Source: a virus. From it: a stretch of DNA of 36,714 nt. The position numbers were made by a program, and so were the translations under genes. The stretch covers positions 1 through 36,714 of the IMG/VR virus record IMGVR_UViG_3300045999_001064. One strand, written 5' to 3'. Below are positions 7,626 through 15,741 of this stretch, one piece after another; within the stretch, counting starts at the first letter, position 1; every line of letters begins with the position of its first letter. A model generated the notes under the pieces. The model was not told the DNA's origin. It saw only the letters and a program-made list of their open reading frames with translations, and searched no databases.

Positions 7626-9303
7626 CACCATATGGTTGTGTGTTACTAAGCACAGCACCACTGGTGAGATAAGACACTGGCGGGAAGCCGACAGCTTGCA
7701 GCAATACTTAGAGGGTGAGCAAGTGGTGGGCCACAACATCATTGGCTTTGATGCACCCATACTAAATAAGGTATGGGGTGTTGGCATTCCTGACAACACT
7801 CTGATGGATACACTGGTGATGTCACGCCTGTACAAGCCTGACATTGAGGTAGTGCTCCCTAAGGAAGGCAAAGCTCCCACTCCCCACAGCTTAGAGGCAT
7901 GGGGCTACCGCTTAGGCAGTCACAAGATTGGCTTCACTGACTTTGATGGCGGGTGGACACAAGAGATGGCTACTTATTGTGAGCAGGATGTGTTACTGCT
8001 TGAGAAACTGTATAGCCACCTATCAACAGTGTTGATTAAGGAAGAGTTTTCTTTACAGAGCATTAAGCTTGAGCATGCGGTGGCACTGATTTGCCGTGGC
8101 ATGGAAGACAATGGCTTCATGCTTGATATGCCTAAGGCTATGGCATTACATGCAACCCTTAGTGGGCGTATGTCCGACATTGAAGAGAGCATGCAGCAGG
8201 TGTTCCCTCCCATCGTAGAGCAACGAGTCTCTGAGAAGACAGGTAAGCAGCTTAAGGATAAGATTACCATCTTTAATTCAGGTAGTAGGCAACAGATTGC
8301 TGAGCGATTGGCAGGGCTTGGTGTTGTCTTCACAAAGAAGACAGACAAAGGCAATGTCATTGTTGACGAAGCTGTGCTTGAAAAGATTGACTTACCAGAA
8401 GCTAAGCTTGTAGCTGAATACTTAATGATTCAAAAGCGTGTAGCTCAGATAAGTAGTTGGTTAGAACTGGTGGGTGATGATGGTAGGGTGCATGGTAGAG
8501 TGACAACTAATGGCGCAGTTACAGGAAGGGCGACACACAGCAGTCCTAATATGGCGCAGATCCCTGCTGTTGGTAATCCCTATGGAGCAGAATGCCGAGA
8601 GGTATGGACAGTGCCTAAGGGGTACAAGCAGGTAGGTGTTGACCTGTCAGGCATTGAGCTTCGTTGCTTGGGTCACTACTTAAATGACAAAGAATGGATG
8701 GATGAGTTGCTTAAAGGAGACATCCACTGGTTCAATGCACAGAGTTTTGGCTTAGTTGACAAAGGCACTGTGAAGGATGATAACAACCCTGAGCATAAGA
8801 AGGCTAGAAATGTTACCAAGACCCTGACATATGGTGTGTTATATGGAGCAGGGGCAGCTAAAGCTGGAAGCATTGTTGGGGGTAACAGCAGTAGAGGCAA
8901 GAAACTTATTGATAGTTTTATCAATAACACACCCGGCCTTTCTGCCTTGAAGAAGAAGATATCTAGGCTGATGGCTAAGGGTCACTTACCTGCCTTAGAT
9001 GGTAGGCGAGTGTGGGTTAGATCAGAGCATGCTGCTTTGAACACTTTGTTGCAAAGTGCAGGTGCTATCATAGCTAAGCAATGGCTTATTGAAGCAACAA
9101 AGCTGTTGCAAGAGAAGGGAATAGATGCTAAACTATTAGCGTTTGTTCATGACGAAACACAATGGGAAGTGCGAGAAGATCAGGCAGAGGAAGCAGCTAG
9201 GCTCATAGAGCAAGCAGCAACCAAGGCAGGAGAAGCTCTAGGTTTCCGTTGCCCAGTGGATGCCGAAGGAAAGATTGGCAACAACTGGCGTGAGTGCCAC
9301 TGA
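7588..9303 (+). CDS. Family A DNA polymerase (T7 gp5-like, 571 aa)
   Basis: The start at ATG 7588 is preceded by AAGGA at 7575-7579 and begins directly with the exonuclease I motif FLDIET (Asp5, Glu7). An ATG at 7570 has no ribosome site. Exo II (GHNIIGFDAP) and Exo III (TYCEQD) follow, so proofreading should be intact. Polymerase motif A is VDLSGIELR (Asp352), motif B contains K411 and Y415 (TKTLTYGVLYG), and motif C is HDE (521-523). It is shorter than T7 gp5 (704 aa). The polymerase follows primase-helicase and precedes SSB, the usual T7-like order. Confidence 0.95.
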   Translation: MIFLDIETNLKHDTIWLCVTKHSTTGEIRHWREADSLQQYLEGEQVVGHNIIGFDAPILNKVWGVGIPDNTLMDTLVMSRLYKPDIEVVLPKEGKAPTPHSLEAWGYRLGSHKIGFTDFDGGWTQEMATYCEQDVLLLEKLYSHLSTVLIKEEFSLQSIKLEHAVALICRGMEDNGFMLDMPKAMALHATLSGRMSDIEESMQQVFPPIVEQRVSEKTGKQLKDKITIFNSGSRQQIAERLAGLGVVFTKKTDKGNVIVDEAVLEKIDLPEAKLVAEYLMIQKRVAQISSWLELVGDDGRVHGRVTTNGAVTGRATHSSPNMAQIPAVGNPYGAECREVWTVPKGYKQVGVDLSGIELRCLGHYLNDKEWMDELLKGDIHWFNAQSFGLVDKGTVKDDNNPEHKKARNVTKTLTYGVLYGAGAAKAGSIVGGNSSRGKKLIDSFINNTPGLSALKKKISRLMAKGHLPALDGRRVWVRSEHAALNTLLQSAGAIIAKQWLIEATKLLQEKGIDAKLLAFVHDETQWEVREDQAEEAARLIEQAATKAGEALGFRCPVDAEGKIGNNWRECH

Positions 9304-9336
9304 CGTTACTAGTGGGTTTTCATATTGGAGAATATT

Positions 9337-9756
9337 ATGACTGAAGAAAAGAAAGCGATTAAGCTTAAGGCTGATGTGTACTGGTGTCAACACAACAAAG
9401 TGAATGACATGTCTGGTAAGTTCCAGTTGAACTTGTGTAACCTGTCTGATGCTGCTGTTGAAGCACTGGAAGATATGGGTATCAGTGTTCAAACTGGTGA
9501 AGATAAGAAGGCTGACATGGGCAAGTACATCACTTGCAAATCAGAGAAGCCTATCCGTGTCTTTGATACAGACAATGATGAAATTACTGAAGCCATTGGC
9601 AACGGTAGTAAGGGTAAGGCATTAGTGTCTAGTTATTCTTGGACATACAAGAACAAGAAAGGTGTTAGCCCTTCATTGAAGAAGCTAGTCATCACTGACT
9701 TGGTAGAGTATGCTTCAGCAACTGGTATTGATGCAGATGATGAGGACGTATTATGA
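9337..9756 (+). CDS. Single-stranded DNA-binding protein (gp2.5-like, 139 aa)
   Basis: ATG 9337 has GGAG at 9327-9330 with a 6-nt spacer; a TTG at 9325 is rejected. The product has the KLKADVYWCQHNKVNDMSGK and LCNLSDAAVEALEDMGISV blocks seen in T7-like phage SSBs. Its acidic C-terminal tail (DADDEDVL) is the usual contact for polymerase and helicase. It would coat single-stranded DNA at the fork. Its place directly after the polymerase gene supports this. Confidence 0.85.
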   Translation: MTEEKKAIKLKADVYWCQHNKVNDMSGKFQLNLCNLSDAAVEALEDMGISVQTGEDKKADMGKYITCKSEKPIRVFDTDNDEITEAIGNGSKGKALVSSYSWTYKNKKGVSPSLKKLVITDLVEYASATGIDADDEDVL

Positions 9757-9935
9757 ACATCACTATTACATTAACATTAGACCAATTGAATTTAGTATTG
9801 GCAGCACTTGCTAAGCTTCCCTTTGAAGCTGTTACAGACACCATTGGTGTTATTCGACAGCAAGGACAGGAGCAACTTCAAGCGGCTGAGGCAGCTAAGA
9901 CAGCTTCAGTTGAAGAAGTTAAAGAAGCTGAGTAA
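9753..9935 (+). CDS. Small coiled protein between SSB and exonuclease (60 aa)
   Basis: The gene is joined to SSB by a 4-nt ATGA overlap and to the exonuclease by TAATG. The product begins with a leucine-rich helix (LTLDQLNLVLAALAKLPF) and ends in an alanine and glutamate-rich coil. I recall similar short proteins in phage replication regions, with unknown function. Confidence 0.65.
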   Translation: MNITITLTLDQLNLVLAALAKLPFEAVTDTIGVIRQQGQEQLQAAEAAKTASVEEVKEAE

Positions 9936-10636
9936 TGAAAGCACTATTCGATAGTGATATATTCGCTTATCGGGCAGCATCCGCATGTGAGGACGAAGAC
10001 GAAGCAACGGCACAGCGAACACTGGATCGTTTAATTGTTGATGTCCTCATGTGAGAGGTTGATAACATATATCCTGATTGCTTCGTGGATAGTTGGAGCA
10101 TGCACCTAACAGGGAAGAACAACTTCCGATATGAGATAGCTACCACGGTTCCCTATAAAGGTAACAGGGTAGATAAGCCTAAGCCAAAGCATCTAGCTTT
10201 CCTTAGAAGCTATCTTGTTAAGGAGTGGGGAGCAACTATCTCTGAGGGTGAAGAAGCTGATGACACCATTGCCATTGAAGCTACAAAGCTTGGTGACAAT
10301 TGTGTCATTGTGTCTTTAGACAAAGACTTAGATCAGATATGCGGATGGCATTACAACTTTGTTAAACATCTAGGCTACTACATCACACCAGAAGAAGGTG
10401 TGGTTAAGCTGTATACACAGATGCTGACAGGTGATGCCGCTGATAACATCAAAGGATTGTTCCGTGTTGGTCCAGTGAAAGCAGCCAAGATAATTGGGGA
10501 CACAACAGATGAACTAGAGCTATACAACAAAGTGTTGGAAGCTTACGAGGGTGATGCTGAGCGTGTGTTAGAGAATGCTCAGCTTCTTTTTCTACGAAGA
10601 TATGAAGGACAAACATGGACTCCTCCACAAGCTTAA
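9935..10636 (+). CDS. 5'-3' exonuclease (FEN/PIN-like) interrupted by in-frame TGA
   Basis: Metal-binding motifs run along one frame: LFDSDIFAYR at the N-terminus, EGEEADDTIA, VIVSLDKDLDQI, and GDAADNIKGLFRVGP followed by KAAKII. This is the FEN fold used to degrade DNA or remove primers, often found in this place in T7-like genomes. A TGA at 10052-10054, codon 40, interrupts the frame. The two parts are in the same frame, so a single base change (for example TGG to TGA) or a sequencing error would explain it. TGA ends many other genes here, so the code is not altered. The remaining piece could start at GTG 10085 or ATG 10100, but would lack the first metal-binding aspartate. Confidence 0.75.
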
Positions 10637-10953
10637 AGCCAAATGACATTGCACTAATCCTGCGTCCTACCATTGTAGATGGTAAATATCAAAACAACTT
10701 TCAGGTGTTAGTCAGTGGCTTTGGACCACTCACTATCAGTGAAGATGATATTAATAACTTGATTGGTATGGCTACGATATTGGCAGCAACTATTCAACAC
10801 ATGGAAGAAGATGAAGAGCTTGCTAACAAGCTTGTTGAGTATTGCGGTAAGATGTTTGGTGATATTGGTGACATTTCATACAACGCAAATCATGATAGCT
10901 TTGGTGATGGTAGCTTCACCATTAACACCAAGACAGTTGGAGGTGTTCAATGA
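10615..10953 (+). CDS. Conserved hypothetical phage protein (112 aa)
   Basis: ATG 10615 has AAGGA just upstream and overlaps the exonuclease end by 22 nt. The product has an LKPNDIALILRP segment, then QVLVSGFGPLTIS, a central helix with IGMATILAATIQHMEED, and a C-terminal VEYCGKMFGD. I recall this pattern in several phages with no known role. The central hydrophobic helix is too short and polar to be called a membrane span with confidence. Confidence 0.65.
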   Translation: MDSSTSLKPNDIALILRPTIVDGKYQNNFQVLVSGFGPLTISEDDINNLIGMATILAATIQHMEEDEELANKLVEYCGKMFGDIGDISYNANHDSFGDGSFTINTKTVGGVQ

Positions 10954-11213
10954 ACATAGATGACACACTAATACAACGAGGTGTTAGGTATGGCAACTAC
11001 AAAGAAGATGTTTCTAGAGTTTCTCAAGCTTTAAAAGAATCTGTTAGGTCAGGTGCTGAATGGAAAGAGATGGATGATGATATGAAGGAAAGCCTTGATC
11101 TCATCTGTAACAAAATCTCTCGCATTGTTAATGGTGATCCTTGGTATCATGACTCATGGCATGACATCATTGGCTATGCTAGGTTGGTAGAAGAACGATT
11201 GGAACAATTATGA
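10950..11213 (+). CDS. DUF6378-like small phage protein (87 aa)
   Basis: The product begins LIQRGVRYGNYKEDVSRVSQ and continues with LDLICNKISRIVNGDPWYHD and a WHDIIGYARLVEE segment. This is the pattern of a small helical family (DUF6378 as I recall) that is common in phages and has no assigned role. Related folds include nucleotide pyrophosphohydrolases, but the metal-binding acids are not clear here. It is joined to both neighbours by ATGA overlaps. Confidence 0.7.
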   Translation: MNIDDTLIQRGVRYGNYKEDVSRVSQALKESVRSGAEWKEMDDDMKESLDLICNKISRIVNGDPWYHDSWHDIIGYARLVEERLEQL

Positions 11214-11386
11214 TTGCTGTTGACATCCACTTAAAGGTTTTCTTTAAGCCTAAAGACCTACCCAATGTCTACCTAAATGAAGAAGTGCTGAGTGAAGCCA
11301 TCACTGAAAACTTAACTGCTTCGTTGGAACGAATGGATGCACAGGAAGTGCTCTTTTCTTTCATAGATATTGAAGGACTAGAATGA
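11210..11386 (+). CDS. Hypothetical acidic protein (58 aa)
   Basis: This short frame fills the only gap between its neighbours. It begins at ATG 11210 and ends at TGA 11384-11386, with a 4-nt ATGA overlap at each end. The product (MIAVDIHLKVFFKPKDLPN...) has a beta-strand-like start and an acidic C-terminal end. No family is recognised. The two overlaps, not homology, are the evidence for a gene. Confidence 0.6.
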   Translation: MIAVDIHLKVFFKPKDLPNVYLNEEVLSEAITENLTASLERMDAQEVLFSFIDIEGLE

Positions 11387-11583
11387 AAGTTAATTCTGTA
11401 ACCATTAGAGAAGCAAGCAATGGCTTTGTTGTTGAGCATATAGCTGAATCTGAGTACGACAAGTTCCTCTCTGAGTTTGTTGCTCTAGACATTGACGAAG
11501 CACTGGCTATAGCTAGGGATTTATTTGTGCATTACGATGCTGCTGACATGTCGCATCTAGTAGATACACCAATTGGTAGATAA
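11383..11583 (+). CDS. Hypothetical protein (66 aa)
   Basis: The ATGA overlap with the previous gene fixes the start. The product begins MKVNSVTIREASNGFVVEHI and continues with a helix containing DEALAIARDLFVHY. This is like small phage proteins that carry one strand pair and one helix. I know no function for it. It overlaps the HNH gene by 11 nt. Confidence 0.6.
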   Translation: MKVNSVTIREASNGFVVEHIAESEYDKFLSEFVALDIDEALAIARDLFVHYDAADMSHLVDTPIGR

Positions 11584-11956
11584 TAAAAAAAGGAATGGTG
11601 GTGAATGGACTGACGCTAGATTCAGGAGCTTCGTCACCTCAGCACTAAGGGCTGCGTCTAGGCGTTGGCCTCCTAAATATAAAGCACTCAAAGAAGCTTT
11701 TGTAGGTAGGAAAGAAAATAAGAAGACTGGTAAGTTGGCAATGCATTACAAATGTGCCAAGTGTAAGAAGCACTTTGTTGCAGCAGATGTGCAGGTAGAT
11801 CATGTATTACCAGTGGTAGATCCTAAGGTGGGGTTTGTTAGTTGGGATGATTTTATTAACCGCATCTTCTGTGAGATAGAGAACTTGCAGGTGATGTGTA
11901 AGCCCTGTCATAAAGTAAAGACAGAACTAGAGAAGGCAGAAAGGAAAAAGAAATGA
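11573..11956 (+). CDS. HNH endonuclease with TTG start (127 aa)
   Basis: The frame is closed by a TAG at 11561-11563, and the first possible start is TTG 11573; no in-frame ATG lies before the zinc finger. Translation probably depends on coupling to the previous gene. The product has a basic N-terminus (EWTDARFRSF), a zinc-binding CAKC pair, the HNH core VQVDHVLPVVDP, a DDFINRIF helix and ENLQVMCKPCH with the second cysteine pair and the final histidine. All metal-binding residues look intact. It could be a homing nuclease or have a role in recombination or packaging. Its place among early genes favours the first two. Confidence 0.85.
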   Translation: MVDNKKRNGGEWTDARFRSFVTSALRAASRRWPPKYKALKEAFVGRKENKKTGKLAMHYKCAKCKKHFVAADVQVDHVLPVVDPKVGFVSWDDFINRIFCEIENLQVMCKPCHKVKTELEKAERKKK

Positions 11957-12186
11957 ATGTAATAATGTTAGAAGAACATGAAGATGGTAGTGCCACTTAT
12001 ACATTTGATTTAACAAATGAAGAACGAGACATACTACTTAGCTTAGGTATAATGACAGCCATCAAGAATGGCATTCAAGAAGGGAAGAAATATGTCGGTA
12101 ACACTGATCTGGGCTACACCAAATGCGGAACATCTGATAGCGTACATGGCGAGGGTGAGCAACCCAGAGAATCAGGACAACCCTGA
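11953..12186 (+). CDS. Small protein running into thyX (77 aa)
   Basis: The gene starts by an ATGA overlap with the HNH gene. The first 45 residues have a compact acidic block (EEHEDGSATYTFDLTNEE) followed by a helix with TAIKNGIQEG, a pattern I recall from other small phage proteins. The remaining residues are low in structure and are encoded by 95 nt that also encode the start of thyX in another frame. The gene probably lost its original stop and read on. Confidence 0.55.
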   Translation: MNVIMLEEHEDGSATYTFDLTNEERDILLSLGIMTAIKNGIQEGKKYVGNTDLGYTKCGTSDSVHGEGEQPRESGQP

Positions 12187-12715
12187 CACAGCTCCTAAGC
12201 TGCTGAAGTATTTGATGGACAACAAACACTGGAGTCCATTTGAGATGGTGAATGTGTGCATGGAAATTACGACAACCCGTGACATTGCACGACAGATATT
12301 GCGACATCGTAGCTTTAGCTTCCAAGAATTCTCACAACGCTATGCCATTTCCTCACGCTATGAAACCAGTGAGGTGAGGCTACAGGATAACAAGAACAGA
12401 CAGAACTCTATAGCCGTTCAGGACCGTGAATTGATGGCGGTGTGGGATGAGCTACAGACAGATGTTTTGGTGGCTGCAAAGCGGTCCTATGAGGCTGCAT
12501 TGGGCATGGGCATAGCCAAGGAGGTGGCACGAAAGGTGTTGCCTGAAGGACTAACCACCAGTAGGATGTACATGAATGGTACATTGCGTAGCTGGATGCA
12601 CTATGTTGATATCCGTTGCGACAAAGCAACACAGAAAGAACATCGTGATGTAGCAGACCAATGTAAGGTAGTGCTAACAAACTTGTTTCCATCTCTATTT
12701 GCACCTAGCAAGTAG
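12092..12715 (+). CDS. thyX: Flavin-dependent thymidylate synthase ThyX (207 aa)
   Basis: ThyX makes dTMP from dUMP with FAD and methylenetetrahydrofolate, supplying thymidine for phage DNA. The signature RHRxxSxxxxSxRY is present at residues 71-84 (RHRSFSFQEFSQRY). A PEGLTTSRMYMNGTLRSWMH block near the C-terminus matches the dUMP and flavin-binding region. The start at ATG 12092 follows a GAAGGG ribosome site; upstream starts are less likely. At 207 residues it is near the usual length. It lies just before the terminator at 12748 and the ribonucleotide reductase genes, so nucleotide supply is grouped here. Confidence 0.93.
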   Translation: MSVTLIWATPNAEHLIAYMARVSNPENQDNPDTAPKLLKYLMDNKHWSPFEMVNVCMEITTTRDIARQILRHRSFSFQEFSQRYAISSRYETSEVRLQDNKNRQNSIAVQDRELMAVWDELQTDVLVAAKRSYEAALGMGIAKEVARKVLPEGLTTSRMYMNGTLRSWMHYVDIRCDKATQKEHRDVADQCKVVLTNLFPSLFAPSK

Positions 12716-12747
12716 AAGTCAACTGAGGTATAACTACCTTTCCTTTC

Positions 12748-12772
12748 GGGAGCTTTTGCTCCCATTTTTTTT
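12748..12772 (+). terminator. Intrinsic terminator after thyX
   Basis: A perfect 6-bp GC-rich stem (GGGAGC with GCTCCC), a TTTT loop, one A and then eight T form a textbook intrinsic terminator on the + strand. It lies between thyX and nrdA with no clear promoter after it, so the reductase genes must rely on read-through or an unseen promoter. Confidence 0.85.
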
Positions 12773-12794
12773 CACCACAACAAAGGTATTTTAT

Positions 12795-14576
12795 ATGACA
12801 AAGTTTAAGGTCAACATTGACCTGTCTCGGGACAGCTTGTTCGATGAACTAGGCATCCAGAGATTGAGAGAGAGTTACATGAAGGATGAAGAGGCTAGTC
12901 CTCAAGAAAGATTTGCTTATGTTTCGGAATCGTTTGCGTCAAGTCAAGAGCATGCTCAGCGATTGTATGACTACAGTAGTAAGCATTGGCTTAGCTACTC
13001 TACGCCTATCCTATCTTTTGGTCGCTCTAAGCGTGGTTTCCCTATTAGCTGCTTCCTTAACTATATGGATGATAGTGCAGAAGGCTTGGTCGATAACCTA
13101 TCAGAAACTAACTGGCTATCCATGTATGGTGGTGGTGTCGGGGTTCATGTTGGTATCCGCAATGGTGATGATAAGTCTACTGGTGTTATGCCCCATCTCA
13201 AAATCTACGATGCCAGTTCCTTGGCCTACCGCCAAGGCCGTACAAGAAGGGGTAGCTATGCTGCCTACCTAGACATCCATCACCCTGACATCATCCAGTT
13301 CTTGGAGATGCGTAAGCCTACAGGTGACCAGAATGTACGCACACTAAACCTACATCACGGCATCAACATCACTGATGAATTCATGACCATCATTGAGAAG
13401 GCCATGAAAGACCCTGACTTTGATGACAGCTTTCAGCTAAAGAATCCTTCTAATGGTGAGGTGGTAGAGACAGTGTCTGCTAAATATCTGTGGCAGAAAA
13501 TACTGGACCTGCGTATGCAGACAGGTGAGCCATACCTAGTGTTCATTGACACAGCTAACAAGGCTATGCCTAAGTGGTTGAGCGAGAAGGGCTTGAAGAT
13601 TAATGGCAGCAATCTGTGTACAGAAATCTTCTTACCAACTAACGAGAAACGAACAGCAGTGTGCTGCTTGTCTTCTCTCAACTTGGAATACTACGATGAC
13701 TGGAAAGATGATAAGCAATTCATCTTGGATGTTATGGAAATGCTAGACAATGTCTTGCAATACTTCATCGACAAAGCACCATCAACAATTGCTAGGGCTA
13801 AGTACAGTGCAATGATGGAGCGTAGCATTGGTGTTGGTACTCTAGGCTTCCATGCATTCTTACAAAAGAAAGGTGTAGCCATCGATGGTGTGATGGCTAA
13901 GAGCTATAACAATGAAATCTTTAAACACATTCATGCTTCGTGTTTACTTGCTGACTCTGTCTTGGAGCAGCAGCGTGGTAGTTGTATCGATGCTGGTCAC
14001 GGTAATATTCATAGAAGGTTTAGTCATCATACTGCTATTGCCCCTAACGCTAGTAGCAGCCTTATCATGGGTAATACTAGCCCTTCAGTCGAGCCGTACA
14101 GAGCGAATGTATTTAGACAAGACACACTTAGTGGATCATTCGTCTATAAGAATAGGTTCTTAAAAGCACAACTTGCTGCACTGGGTATGGACGATGACGA
14201 TGTGTGGGCATCCATCATCAGCAATGAAGGATCTGTACAGCACCTAGACATCTCTGATCAATTGAAGGAAGTGTTTAAGACTGCTATGGAGATTGATCAG
14301 CGTTGGTTGGTTGAGCTTGCATCAGACAGACAGAAATACATTGACCAAGGACAGAGCATTAACCTGTTCTTCCCTGCCAATGTATCCATTAAATATCTAC
14401 ATGCCATTCACTTCCTTGCTTGGAAGAGTGGGCTTAAGAGCCTATACTATCTTCGTTCAGAGAAGGTGCGTAAGGCAGATAAAGTAGGTGCTCAGATCAA
14501 GCGTCAGCGTATTGAAGACGATATTGATTTGAAGCAGGTGGCAGAAGGTGAAACTTGTTTAGCATGTGAAGGATGA
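12795..14576 (+). CDS. nrdA: Class I ribonucleotide reductase large subunit
   Basis: The enzyme reduces ribonucleotides to deoxyribonucleotides. ATG 12795 (after AAAGG) is used; the frame is open through the terminator upstream, which cannot be coding. The product of 593 residues has the catalytic set: Cys86 (FPISCFL) and Cys290 as the active-site redox pair, the NxCxE motif with N273, C275 and E277, and Tyr551-Tyr552 for radical transfer. The C-terminal Cys588 and Cys591 are the thioredoxin or glutaredoxin exchange pair. The N-terminal ATP cone of longer bacterial enzymes is absent, so dATP feedback is probably lost. The nrdB gene follows by 1 nt. Confidence 0.95.
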   Translation: MTKFKVNIDLSRDSLFDELGIQRLRESYMKDEEASPQERFAYVSESFASSQEHAQRLYDYSSKHWLSYSTPILSFGRSKRGFPISCFLNYMDDSAEGLVDNLSETNWLSMYGGGVGVHVGIRNGDDKSTGVMPHLKIYDASSLAYRQGRTRRGSYAAYLDIHHPDIIQFLEMRKPTGDQNVRTLNLHHGINITDEFMTIIEKAMKDPDFDDSFQLKNPSNGEVVETVSAKYLWQKILDLRMQTGEPYLVFIDTANKAMPKWLSEKGLKINGSNLCTEIFLPTNEKRTAVCCLSSLNLEYYDDWKDDKQFILDVMEMLDNVLQYFIDKAPSTIARAKYSAMMERSIGVGTLGFHAFLQKKGVAIDGVMAKSYNNEIFKHIHASCLLADSVLEQQRGSCIDAGHGNIHRRFSHHTAIAPNASSSLIMGNTSPSVEPYRANVFRQDTLSGSFVYKNRFLKAQLAALGMDDDDVWASIISNEGSVQHLDISDQLKEVFKTAMEIDQRWLVELASDRQKYIDQGQSINLFFPANVSIKYLHAIHFLAWKSGLKSLYYLRSEKVRKADKVGAQIKRQRIEDDIDLKQVAEGETCLACEG

Positions 14577-14577
14577 T

Positions 14578-15537
14578 ATGGTAAAAACTAAATTAGATAT
14601 TACGCAAGAGCGCACAACATTCAAACCCTTTAAATATCCTTGGGCTTATGATGCTTGGCTGCAGCATGAGCAGAGTCATTGGCTTCATACAGAAGTACCA
14701 ATGTCTGAGGATGTTAAAGACTACAAGAAGCTAAGCAAACATGAGCAAGAGTTTCTAACAAAGATCTTACGCTTCTTTGTACAAGGTGACTTAGACATTG
14801 GCAGTGGTTACCATGACCACTACATCCCCGTGTTCAAGCAACCTGAAGTGCGAATGATGATGAGTGGCTTTGCAGGTAGGGAAGCCCTGCATGTAGCAGC
14901 CTATGCTCACCTCATTGAAACCTTAGGCTTACCTGAGTCTACATACAATGAGTTTCTCCAGTATAAAGAGATGGTGGAGAAGCATGACTACATTAACAAT
15001 CTTAGTGCAGCACCAATGGCTGAGAAGATTGCTGCCATCTCTGCATTCGGTGAGGGCATGCAGCTATTCTCTAGCTTTGTAATGTTGCTAAACTTTGCAA
15101 GGAATGGTAAGCTTAAAGGGTTGGGCCAAATCATTGCTTGGTCTATTGTGGACGAAACTCAGCATGCTGAAGGCATGATTAAGGTGTATCGTGAATATGT
15201 TAAGCACAACAAAGATGAGAGCACTTCGGATCGCATCAAGGAAATTGCAGATCAAATGGTGGGTCTGGAGGATCAGTTTGTGGATCTGGCTTTTTCAATG
15301 GTCGAGGTTGAGAAGCTTACGAAAGAAGAAGTGAAGCAATACATTCGCTACATTGCAGATCGTAGACTCATCTCTATGGGGATGAAGGGCATCTACAAGA
15401 TCAAGAAGAACCCCCTGCCTTGGGTGGATGGTATGCTTGGTGTTAGCCATACAAACTTCTTTGAGCAGCGTGTAACAGACTACAGCAAGGGTGCTACCAC
15501 TGGTACTTGGGATGATGTATGGGGTAAGGCAGCATGA
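14578..15537 (+). CDS. nrdB: Class I ribonucleotide reductase small subunit
   Basis: This subunit holds the diiron centre and the tyrosyl radical that drives the large subunit. The metal ligands fall at the expected spacing: Asp71, Glu102 and His105, Glu159, and Glu193 and His196 (DETQHAEGM). Tyr109 is placed for the stable radical, so this is a Tyr-type enzyme needing oxygen. ATG 14578 is preferred over GTG 14566, with AAGGA at 14569-14573. The gene begins 1 nt after nrdA and ends with an ATGA overlap. At 319 residues it is a little shorter than the E. coli protein. Confidence 0.95.
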   Translation: MVKTKLDITQERTTFKPFKYPWAYDAWLQHEQSHWLHTEVPMSEDVKDYKKLSKHEQEFLTKILRFFVQGDLDIGSGYHDHYIPVFKQPEVRMMMSGFAGREALHVAAYAHLIETLGLPESTYNEFLQYKEMVEKHDYINNLSAAPMAEKIAAISAFGEGMQLFSSFVMLLNFARNGKLKGLGQIIAWSIVDETQHAEGMIKVYREYVKHNKDESTSDRIKEIADQMVGLEDQFVDLAFSMVEVEKLTKEEVKQYIRYIADRRLISMGMKGIYKIKKNPLPWVDGMLGVSHTNFFEQRVTDYSKGATTGTWDDVWGKAA

Positions 15538-15740
15538 TTGTTGTAGAACTAAGACAGGGCATTGGACTTGATATTGAATTCAATGACACCATCTGCCACA
15601 TCATTGATGATGGTGGACCACAGGATAAATTGTTTTCTTATAGTGGTATACTAATCAAGTTGCCGTTTCTTAGTATCTATATTGGTGAGTTTGAAGAGAT
15701 TGGTGAACTCATTAAAGGCGATAAACCTACAGGGGAATAA
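15534..15740 (+). CDS. Hypothetical protein (68 aa)
   Basis: The gene starts by an ATGA overlap with nrdB. The product (MIVVELRQGIGLDIEFND...) is rich in beta-strand residues and acids and has no membrane segment. I recognise no family. Being coupled to nrdB, it could belong to nucleotide metabolism, but it has no cysteine pair of a glutaredoxin or thioredoxin. Confidence 0.6.
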   Translation: MIVVELRQGIGLDIEFNDTICHIIDDGGPQDKLFSYSGILIKLPFLSIYIGEFEEIGELIKGDKPTGE

Positions 15741-15741
15741 C

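Noticed and set aside
10052-10054. TGA recoded as a sense codon
   Set aside because: TGA ends many other intact genes here, for example at 2517-2519 and 3831-3833, and no suppressor tRNA was seen.
12068-12091. Longer ThyX start at 12068
   Set aside because: The ATG at 12092 has a good ribosome site and matches the family N-terminus; the upstream residues do not.
12699-12794. Longer NrdA start at 12699
   Set aside because: The extension would translate through the intrinsic terminator, and the added residues have no family likeness.
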